Shown here piece by piece: positions 1 to 5,034 of a DNA stretch of 5,034 nucleotides. The notes under the pieces were generated by a model. That model was not told where the DNA came from. It was given only the letters and a program-made list of their open reading frames with translations, and did no database searches. Made by a program: the position numbers and the translations under genes. The stretch's first letter is position 1; each line of letters opens with the position of its first letter. Source of the DNA: an uncultured Desulfurobacterium sp. (GTDB lineage Bacteria; Aquificota; Aquificia; Desulfurobacteriales; Desulfurobacteriaceae); NCBI GenBank assembly GCA_913055135.1, contig CAJXJV010000116.1:1-5034 (forward strand). The letters run 5' to 3'.

Positions 1-516
1 TTCTTCTAAATATTTGCTGTAGTCTTCTAACTGATTTTCCTGTTCTCCAGCCCACGGTTTATTCTCAATACCAATAAAAAACTTATCAGAAAGATTCAGA
101 AAAATATCTATTCTTCTTTTTATATTAGTTGTGTATTCTCTAATAACAGAGACCTGAGAAACATCGAGTTCATCAAGGAATTTCTTATCTACAAACTTTT
201 CCAGCACTTCCAGAAATTTTACAAGGAAAACTTTACCCTGTCCGTGTTCACCATCTGGTTTGAGAAGCAATGCTATAATGTCTGAAACCTTGTTTTCATC
301 TGGACTCATAATATCAACAAGGTTAAAATCAGAAGCCAAAAATCTGTTAGTTTGCTTCTCAATCTCCTTAGCGACTTTGTACTTGAATAATAATGGCTCA
401 AAAAATTTAGACAATCTTTCTTGATAACTTTCTCTTTCGCGGGAGTATAAAATTTTTAAACCATTAAAAAACTTCCTGAGAGAAAGGTCATAAACATTTT
501 CCACAGTTTTCTCCAT
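1..516 (-). CDS. PD-(D/E)XK nuclease superfamily protein (PDDEXK_4-like), 3' end beyond the window
   Basis: An open frame of 172 codons runs from an ATG at 514-516 to the window edge without a stop, so the C-terminus is missing. Residues 69-95 contain IMSPDENKVSDIIALLL followed by HGQG, an N-terminal signature I associate with the PDDEXK_4 nuclease-like family. A nuclease core follows: D137 in RRIDIF, then E151-x-K153 in IENKPWAGEQ, then Q162xxxY166. This matches the D...ExK plus QxxxY pattern of PD-(D/E)XK enzymes, so the usual metal-binding acids and the lysine are present. Metal-dependent DNA cleavage is inferred from the fold; substrate and biological role are unknown for most of this family, and a role in DNA repair or phage defence is only a possibility. 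An in-frame TAA directly precedes the ATG, so no earlier start exists. GC is 33% (168/516 counted), lower than about 45% in sampled parts of hemA, which hints at an accessory or acquired gene. It follows hemA by 28 bases. Confidence 0.85.
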   Translation of the reverse strand, partial: MEKTVENVYDLSLRKFFNGLKILYSRERESYQERLSKFFEPLLFKYKVAKEIEKQTNRFLASDFNLVDIMSPDENKVSDIIALLLKPDGEHGQGKVFLVKFLEVLEKFVDKKFLDELDVSQVSVIREYTTNIKRRIDIFLNLSDKFFIGIENKPWAGEQENQLEDYSKYLEE

Positions 517-534
517 TTATTGCTTATTACCTTT

Positions 535-540
535 CCTCCT
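535..540 (-). promoter_or_regulatory. Strong Shine-Dalgarno (AGGAGG) ahead of the nuclease gene, at unusual spacing
   Basis: AGGAGG begins 4 bases after the hemA stop codon and is followed by AAAGG. The only usable in-frame start, the ATG at 514-516, lies 18 bases from AGGAGG (13 from the AAAGG), which is longer than the usual 5-9. No ATG, GTG or TTG lies closer. Either the site works at long spacing or initiation depends on ribosomes ending hemA translation. Confidence 0.55.
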
Positions 541-544
541 TACT

Positions 545-1816
545 TCACTCCTTTCCAAGTCCGAAAATTTCCCTGAATATCTGAACAACCTGATGTCTTT
601 CCTCTTCTGCAGCCTTTTTCTTTACACTTGTGATAGGCTCATGGAGGAGCTTGTTTATGATAATTCTTGTCAGGTTGTCTATTTCCTGCGCCTGTTCAGG
701 CGTCAGGTTGAGTTTTGATAACCTCTTTTGAAGTTCAGCCTTTCTGATAGCTTCGGCTTTTTCCTTCAACTCTGCTATCAGTGGAGCAATCTCCAGTTCT
801 CTTAACCACTTGATAAACCTGTTTACGTACTCTTCAATTATCTCCTTTGCAACCTCCGCAGCTCTAAGCCTTTCCTCTATGTTTGCTTTTACAACCTCGT
901 TGAGATCATCAATATCGTAAACGTAAAGTCCTTCTACCTCATTGAGAGCTGGGTCGATATCCCTCGGAACTGCAATATCTATGAGGAACATAGGATTGTT
1001 TTTCCTCTTCTCAATCGCCGGAATCACGTTTTCCGGAGTAAGGACGTAGCCCGGAGCCCCTGTAGAGCTTATAACGATATCCACCATTCGAAGTACCGTA
1101 CTGAGCTCTGTAAGCGGAAATGGTTTACCTCCAAACTCCTCTGCCAGCTTAACTGCCCTTTCAAAAGTCCTGTTGACAACGAAGACTTCGGACACCCCGT
1201 TAGAGATGAGGTGCTTTACAGCGAGCTCTGCCATCTCTCCGGCACCTATGATTGCGACCCTCTTCCCGGAAAGGGTTCCAAATATCTTCTTTGCCAGCTC
1301 AACCGCAGCAAAGCTGATCGAGACTGCATTCTTTGAAATCCCTGTCTCTGTCCTTACTCTCTTTGAAACTTTAAAAGCGGTCTCGCAAAATCGGCACATT
1401 ACAGTTCCGATGGTTCCTAAATCCTTAGCTACCCCGAATGCGTCTTTAAATTGACCAACAATTTGAGGCTCTCCGACCACCATTGAATCAAGACTGGACG
1501 CAACATAAAAACCGTGCCTTACAGCTTCTTTTTGCTCTTTTTTGTAGAAAAACTGATTGATTTCCTCTATAGTAGCGGATTTGTTTTCTGTGAGGAAATC
1601 ATAAACTTCCTTGAAGGGATTTGGAGCTCTCGAGGTAAAGTAGATTTCAACCCGGTTGCAGGTTGACAGGATCATGCATTCCTCAACAGAGGGAAGTGCG
1701 TTGAGCTGCAGGAGAGAGGTTTCCAGTTCCTCCCCTTTAAATGAGTACTTTTCTCTTACTTCAACCGGAGCCGTTTTGTGGCTCACCCCCAGGCAACATA
1801 GTTTAAGTTCTCCCAT
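545..1816 (-). CDS. hemA: Glutamyl-tRNA reductase (GluTR)
   Basis: This cytosolic enzyme reduces glutamyl-tRNA(Glu) with NADPH to glutamate-1-semialdehyde, the first committed step of C5-pathway tetrapyrrole synthesis. The 423-residue length is normal for the family. The N-terminal catalytic domain has GVSHKTAPVEVRE at 10-22, the STCNRVEIY box at 51-59 with nucleophile C53, H101, and SLDSMVVGEPQIVGQ at 108-122. The NADPH domain shows GKRVAIIGAGEMAELA at 184-199, VVNRT at 213-217, SSTGA at 250-254 and IDIAVPRDID at 279-288. A helical C-terminal dimerisation region ends with NKLLHEP at 388-394 and a typical charged tail. Unusual cysteines occur at 7, 8, 47, 141 and 144, the last two forming CRFC. 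The ATG at 1814-1816 has AAGGGG 5 bases upstream and lies 2 bases after the stop of the CcsA-like gene, so translation of the two is probably coupled. The CcsA-like neighbour supports a heme theme. No frameshift or missing catalytic residue is seen. Confidence 0.98.
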   Translation of the reverse strand: MGELKLCCLGVSHKTAPVEVREKYSFKGEELETSLLQLNALPSVEECMILSTCNRVEIYFTSRAPNPFKEVYDFLTENKSATIEEINQFFYKKEQKEAVRHGFYVASSLDSMVVGEPQIVGQFKDAFGVAKDLGTIGTVMCRFCETAFKVSKRVRTETGISKNAVSISFAAVELAKKIFGTLSGKRVAIIGAGEMAELAVKHLISNGVSEVFVVNRTFERAVKLAEEFGGKPFPLTELSTVLRMVDIVISSTGAPGYVLTPENVIPAIEKRKNNPMFLIDIAVPRDIDPALNEVEGLYVYDIDDLNEVVKANIEERLRAAEVAKEIIEEYVNRFIKWLRELEIAPLIAELKEKAEAIRKAELQKRLSKLNLTPEQAQEIDNLTRIIINKLLHEPITSVKKKAAEEERHQVVQIFREIFGLGKE

Positions 1817-1818
1817 CT

Positions 1819-2637
1819 CTACCCCTTAAATGAGTGGACATCCTTCGAGGAGAAGAAATTTATCCCTACAAAGTTTAACATTATCAGCAGAAATCCAAGC
1901 ATTGACATATAGCAAAGTCGTTTTCCTCTCCAGTTACTGTAAGTGTAAAGGTGGATAATCCCGGCATAGATAAACCAGGTAATGAGGGTTGCCACCTGTT
2001 TTGGATGCCATGACCAGTAGGAACCGAATACCTGCTCCGACCAGATTGCTCCTGTGAACATTGAGAGAGTTATGAACATAAATCCCACCGTTAAGGAGTG
2101 ATATACAATGGATTCAAGCTGGGAAAGGGAAGGAAGTTTATGATAGAAAACAGAAAACTTCTTTTTCTTCAGGTGTCTGTCAAAGATGAGATATAGGAAG
2201 GAGATAACGGCTGAGAAGATAAAAGCGCTATATCCTAAGAAAGCTGAGATTATATGAATAACTCCTGTTGTTCCAACGGGAAAAATGTTCTTGGGGATTC
2301 CCGAAGTGAAAGAGGCTACAATCAAAGAAACTGCAGCCCAGGGCATGAGAAATGCCCCGGATATCGAGAGTTTGTGTTTTGTTGAGAAATAAAGAAAGAC
2401 GGAAACGACGCTGATCCCTAAAAGCAGAAACGCTCCCCTTTCTGTAAAAAGGGATGATCCTCCGCCTGCCCCTATGAAAATGATAACTGCTATCAGGTTT
2501 GTCAGAAAACCGATTCTTGCTCCGTAGAGACCAACAGTTGCCAGTTTGTCTTTTCTTAGAATGAGAAATAGCAAATAGTGGAGCGCTGCCAGTATGTACA
2601 GAATAGCTGTTGTATATACAAAGCTGTCTATATTCAT
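1819..2637 (-). CDS. CcsA/HemX-like cytochrome c assembly membrane protein with an altered WWD motif
   Basis: This 272-residue integral membrane protein has about eight hydrophobic segments (roughly 5-28, 38-57, 68-84, 92-110, 124-152, 180-198, 214-231 and 240-261). In family members, CcsA (System II) handles heme and joins it to apocytochrome c outside the membrane, while HemX relatives lie next to hemA and in Bacillus influence the amount of HemA. The family core is GAIWSEQVFGSYWSW at 196-210, followed by LITWFIYA at 218-225. Conserved histidines appear as H128 (VIHIISAFLGY) and H268 (NFVGINFF...HSF), which I match to the two outer heme-ligand histidines of CcsA. The tryptophan-rich motif is unusual: W208-S-W210-H211-P-K-Q214 replaces the common WSWDPKE. 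Its ATG overlaps the aroD stop as ATGA, without a visible Shine-Dalgarno, and its stop is 2 bases before hemA. No ResB/CcsB partner is present in the window. I am sure of the family but unsure whether it is a synthase or a HemX-type protein. Confidence 0.9.
   Translation of the reverse strand: MNIDSFVYTTAILYILAALHYLLFLILRKDKLATVGLYGARIGFLTNLIAVIIFIGAGGGSSLFTERGAFLLLGISVVSVFLYFSTKHKLSISGAFLMPWAAVSLIVASFTSGIPKNIFPVGTTGVIHIISAFLGYSAFIFSAVISFLYLIFDRHLKKKKFSVFYHKLPSLSQLESIVYHSLTVGFMFITLSMFTGAIWSEQVFGSYWSWHPKQVATLITWFIYAGIIHLYTYSNWRGKRLCYMSMLGFLLIMLNFVGINFFSSKDVHSFKG
1822..1827 (-). promoter_or_regulatory. Shine-Dalgarno of hemA inside the end of the CcsA-like gene
   Basis: AAGGGG sits 5 bases before the hemA ATG and overlaps the last codons of the upstream gene, whose TAG stop is at 1819-1821. 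The position supports the chosen hemA start and suggests translational coupling. Confidence 0.7.
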
Positions 2638-3362
2638 GGGTCTAAATTATACCTTAATTCAGGGTAAAACTCACAGAGCAGTTTAACAAGTTTTTCAGCT
2701 TCTATCTGTCCCGGAGCTACAGGTTTTCCGAAAAATGTGTAGGTTAAAAGTGAACCGAAGGAAAATCCAGCCACTCTTGTAAACTTTCCTCCTTCTCCCA
2801 TTACCATGAAGATTTTTGGATGGCTGAGTTTACTTAAAGTACAGCAAACTCTTGCTGCATCCTCTTTTTTCCTTCCAGTAAAAGCCAATTTAACTATGTC
2901 AGCACCTGACTCAACCGCTTTATGGAAAATTTCTTCGATCTCCTTTTCAGTTGGTGTCTTTTCAAAGTCGTGGTAGGAGACGATTAAAACTTTGTGTTCT
3001 TCTCTAACAAGATTTTTTATGTCCGGCAAAATTTCAGAGCGGAGTTCAATATCAACAGCCCCGGTAGCAGGGTGTTTTACAATCTCTTTAAAAAGCTCAA
3101 GCCTTATCTGTTCACTTTTCTTAAATTTACCACCTTCCCAGTCTGGTCTGAGGGTTGATACTGTGTAAAATCCAAAATCGGCTATGATGTCTAAAAAGTT
3201 CTTGATAGATTCTTTACTTACTTCACTCAGTAGATCTATTCTTGCTTCAATAAGATCAATCTTCAACTCCCTCGCTTTCTCAAGGTTCTCCTTTAGCCCT
3301 GTGTCGTTCAGCGCAACGATTACCCTTGGAACGCTACCCAGTTCTACAGTTCCTATTTGCAT
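2634..3362 (-). CDS. aroD: Type I 3-dehydroquinate dehydratase
   Basis: This cytosolic enzyme removes water from 3-dehydroquinate to give 3-dehydroshikimate, step three of the shikimate pathway to aromatic amino acids. The 242-residue length fits the single-domain class I (TIM-barrel) form. Visible active-site features are E39-x-R41 with D43 in LIEARIDLL, R72 and E76 in TLRPDWEGG, catalytic H131 in SYHDF, the Schiff-base lysine K158 in DIVKLAF, R196 after MGEGGKFT, the GSLLTY strand at 203-208 and Q219 in APGQI. All residues expected for catalysis are present. The ATG at 3360-3362 is one base after the DUF190 stop and has AGGAG 5 bases upstream; the gene ends in an ATGA overlap with the CcsA-like gene. 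No other shikimate gene is visible, so here the gene appears simply embedded in a mixed operon. Confidence 0.97.
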   Translation of the reverse strand: MQIGTVELGSVPRVIVALNDTGLKENLEKARELKIDLIEARIDLLSEVSKESIKNFLDIIADFGFYTVSTLRPDWEGGKFKKSEQIRLELFKEIVKHPATGAVDIELRSEILPDIKNLVREEHKVLIVSYHDFEKTPTEKEIEEIFHKAVESGADIVKLAFTGRKKEDAARVCCTLSKLSHPKIFMVMGEGGKFTRVAGFSFGSLLTYTFFGKPVAPGQIEAEKLVKLLCEFYPELRYNLDP

Positions 3363-3363
3363 T

Positions 3364-3702
3364 TCAGCTCCTGTGTCTGTATGCTATTACTTCCACATCT
3401 TCAAGAACCACAAGTCCTTCTTCAATTATTCTATCAAGAACTTTTAAAAACTCTCGAATTTTTTCTTCTCTATCTATTATTTCAATGACCACTGGCAAGT
3501 TTTGGGAAAGGCGCCAGACTGAGAAAGTTTTAAATTCGGAATGACTACCGATTCCAGCAACGGCTTTTAAAACAGTGGCTCCGGCAATGTTATTCTCTTT
3601 AACAAGTTCCAATATGTACTCCCAGAGGGGTTTTCCTTCAAACTTATCCTCAAGACTGATGAATATTCTCAGTAGCTTTCTCTTCCCTGCCAATCCTTTC
3701 AT
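3364..3702 (-). CDS. DUF190 family protein (PII-like fold), function unknown
   Basis: A complete 112-residue soluble protein with no signal peptide or membrane segment. It carries the DUF190 landmarks: an N-terminal strand KLLRIFISLED at 9-19, PLWEYILELVKENNIAGATVLKAVAGIG over 25-52, a histidine at 54, NLPVVIEIID at 68-77, the helix EEKIREFLKVLD at 79-90, and GLVVLEDVEVIAYR at 96-109. Members of this family have a small alpha/beta fold related to PII signalling proteins and often oligomerise; a ligand-sensing role is inferred from that resemblance and has not been shown here. Some relatives sit beside fluoride exporter genes (crcB), but none is seen in this window. The ATG at 3700-3702 follows the ATPase stop by one base, with AAGGAA 8 bases upstream, and aroD begins one base after its stop. 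The tight packing implies co-transcription with the pilus-type ATPase and aroD. Family assignment is firm; function is not. Confidence 0.93.
   Translation of the reverse strand: MKGLAGKRKLLRIFISLEDKFEGKPLWEYILELVKENNIAGATVLKAVAGIGSHSEFKTFSVWRLSQNLPVVIEIIDREEKIREFLKVLDRIIEEGLVVLEDVEVIAYRHRS
3368..3372 (-). promoter_or_regulatory. Shine-Dalgarno of aroD inside the DUF190 gene
   Basis: AGGAG lies 5 bases before the aroD ATG and within the last codons of the DUF190 gene. It fixes the aroD start and fits coupled translation. Confidence 0.75.
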
Positions 3703-3703
3703 A

Positions 3704-5034
3704 TCAATAATTCCTTGTAACCCGTAGAACTTCCTCTGGCGTTGTTATCCCTTTGGCAATCTTAATTCTTCCAATTTCCCTCAGGGTTCTCATACCGTAC
3801 CTTTTGGCAATTTCTCTTATTTCGCTGCTGTTTTTTCCTTTGAGTACAGCATCTCTTATTTCGGGTAGCATCTCCATAGCTTCATAGATGGCCACTCTTC
3901 CTTTGTAACCGGTATAGTCGCATTTTTCACATCCTCTGCCCTTGAAAGTTTGAAGCCCGGCAACTTCTTCATCTGTAAATCCAACTTCTTTTAAAACTTC
4001 AGGAGGATACTGGTAGGGTTCTTTGCAATGAGGACATATCTTTCTTACAAGCCTCTGGGCAATTACCAGAACAACTGCGGAAGAAACCAGGAAGTTCTCA
4101 ATTCCCATGTCAATAAGTCTCGTTACTGTGCTGGGAGCATCGTTGGTATGGAGAGTAGAGAGAACGAGGTGTCCCGTTAGAGCAGCTTCAATCGCTATTT
4201 CAGCAGTTTCTATGTCACGTATCTCTCCCACCATTATGATATCTGGATCCTGACGCAGGAAAGCTTTCAGCACTCTGGCAAAAGTCAGCCCAATTTCTGG
4301 TTTGACCTGAACTTGATTGATCCCGTAAAGGTTGTATTCAACAGGATCTTCAACAGTCATTACGTTGACTTCCGGAATGTTTATCGTAAGAAGCGATGAA
4401 TAGAGAGTTGTGGTTTTTCCAGAACCGGTTGGACCTGTTACAAGGATCATTCCGTATGAAGAATGAATTGCTTTATCAAGGAGTTTATATTCCCGCTCTT
4501 CCAGTCCCAACTCCGAGAGGTCAAACTTCAGTCCTTCTTTATCAAGAATTCTTAGAACAATTTTTTCCCCGTAAATTGTGGGGACAGTTGAAACTCTGAA
4601 ATCAATTTCTCTTCCTCTGAATTTAACCTTCATTCTTCCGTCTTGAGGGAGCCGCTTTTCAGCTATATCAAGATTGCTTAACACTTTAAACCTTGCTGCA
4701 ACAGCATCTTTTATCTCTACTGGATACTTTGCAACTAACTGAAGAACTCCATCAATTCTGTATCTTATGCGAAGTTCTTTTTCAAATGGTTCGACGTGGA
4801 TATCACTGACTCCTTTTCTTAGTGCTTCTATGATAATTGCATTAACCAGCTTTACTATCGGAGCTTGTGTCGCAAGCTGTTTGAGGTCATCAAGAGATAT
4901 TACATTTGATGATTTGTTATCTACTTCTTCTGTTTCTAATTCCTTTTCAGTGCTTTCCTTTAGGAATTCACTTTTGAGTCGTGAGAAAAACTCTTCTTCA
5001 GTACTACCGTAAACCTCATGGAGTTTTTCTTTAA
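3704..5034 (-). CDS. pilB: PilB/GspE-family type IV pilus or type II secretion assembly ATPase, 5' end beyond the window
   Basis: The frame stays open from the stop at 3704-3706 to the window edge, giving 442 C-terminal residues (first full codon at 5030-5032); the N-terminus is missing. This cytoplasmic hexameric ATPase drives pilus extension or pseudopilus assembly at the inner membrane. Fragment residues 57-99 hold the N2 domain signature (APIVKLVNAII, SDIHVEPFEKELRIRYRIDGVLQ). Then come LDIAEKRLPQDGR at 121-133, Walker A GPTGSGKT at 200-207, the Asp box VEDPVEY at 227-233, Walker B DPDIIMVGEIRD at 262-273 and the His box STLHTND at 292-298. A zinc-type tetracysteine follows as C333xxC336 and C368xxC371, then GYKGRVAIYEAM. 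The NDAPST, MGIENFLV and TTPEEVLRVT segments resemble PilB more than GspE, but the choice is tentative since no pilin or secretin gene is visible. The zinc motif and the non-PilT-like C-terminus argue against a retraction ATPase. The stop lies one base before DUF190. Confidence 0.93.
   Translation of the reverse strand, partial: KEKLHEVYGSTEEEFFSRLKSEFLKESTEKELETEEVDNKSSNVISLDDLKQLATQAPIVKLVNAIIIEALRKGVSDIHVEPFEKELRIRYRIDGVLQLVAKYPVEIKDAVAARFKVLSNLDIAEKRLPQDGRMKVKFRGREIDFRVSTVPTIYGEKIVLRILDKEGLKFDLSELGLEEREYKLLDKAIHSSYGMILVTGPTGSGKTTTLYSSLLTINIPEVNVMTVEDPVEYNLYGINQVQVKPEIGLTFARVLKAFLRQDPDIIMVGEIRDIETAEIAIEAALTGHLVLSTLHTNDAPSTVTRLIDMGIENFLVSSAVVLVIAQRLVRKICPHCKEPYQYPPEVLKEVGFTDEEVAGLQTFKGRGCEKCDYTGYKGRVAIYEAMEMLPEIRDAVLKGKNSSEIREIAKRYGMRTLREIGRIKIAKGITTPEEVLRVTRNY
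3711..3716 (-). promoter_or_regulatory. Shine-Dalgarno of the DUF190 gene inside the ATPase gene
   Basis: AAGGAA lies 8 bases before the DUF190 ATG and within the 3' end of the ATPase coding sequence. It supports the ATG at 3700-3702 as the start. Confidence 0.6.

Noticed and set aside
517..544. Possible terminator or promoter between hemA and the nuclease gene.
   Set aside because: The 28 bases contain no stem followed by a T-run, and no -35/-10 pair with acceptable spacing; a TTGGAA near 552-557 lies 23 bases from a TAATAA, too far for a normal promoter.
1173..1454. Plus-strand open frame of 93 codons opposite hemA.
   Set aside because: It lies entirely antisense to well-conserved hemA sequence, resembles no family I know and has no support as a gene.
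3184..3544. Two overlapping plus-strand open frames opposite aroD and DUF190.
   Set aside because: Both are Ser/Phe-rich, low-complexity shadows of minus-strand genes whose protein families are clear.
4682..4684. A GTG that could be taken as the start of a shorter 326-residue ATPase.
   Set aside because: The same frame is open upstream to the window edge and encodes the conserved N2 domain (SDIHVEPFEKELRIRYRIDGVL), so this GTG is an internal valine codon.
4396..5012. Plus-strand open frames opposite the ATPase gene.
   Set aside because: They are antisense to the Walker A region and the N2 domain of the ATPase and show no recognisable domain.
3704..5034. Identification as a PilT retraction ATPase.
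   Set aside because: The fragment has the tetracysteine zinc motif, the long N-terminal extension with the N2 signature and the EEVLRVT ending typical of PilB/GspE, which PilT lacks.

Overview
The window is a dense, single-direction gene block. All six genes lie on the minus strand, so they are read from the right end of the window to the left. In transcription order they are: a type IV pilus/type II secretion ATPase (PilB/GspE family, 5' end outside the window), a small DUF190 protein, type I 3-dehydroquinate dehydratase (aroD), a CcsA/HemX-like membrane protein of cytochrome c assembly, glutamyl-tRNA reductase (hemA), and a PD-(D/E)XK-family nuclease-like protein (3' end outside the window). 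Only 32 bases are non-coding, 28 of them between hemA and the nuclease gene. I saw no RNA genes, repeats, mobile elements, CRISPR arrays, terminators or clear promoters, and no coding-free stretch over 300 bases.

The first five genes are joined by gaps of 1, 1, -4 and 2 bases, and three of them carry a Shine-Dalgarno sequence inside the preceding gene. This is the pattern of one translationally coupled operon, whose promoter must lie to the right of the window. Two of the products fit one theme: HemA starts heme synthesis by the C5 pathway, and the CcsA-like protein belongs to the family that handles heme for c-type cytochromes, or (as HemX) affects HemA level. AroD (shikimate pathway), DUF190 (PII-like fold, unknown role) and the pilus ATPase have no obvious link to these.

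The organism is a bacterium that uses the C5 heme pathway and type I AroD. Lys/Glu/Ile-rich proteins, very short gaps and functionally mixed operons suggest a thermophile such as a member of the Aquificota (perhaps Desulfurobacteriaceae-like). This is a guess from composition and style, not a demonstrated assignment.

The observations most worth a second look are the altered tryptophan-rich motif of the CcsA-like protein (WSWHPKQ instead of the usual WSWDPKE) despite retained conserved histidines, extra cysteines in HemA, and the AT-rich nuclease gene attached to the end of a housekeeping operon. I found no convincing evidence of a wholly new system.
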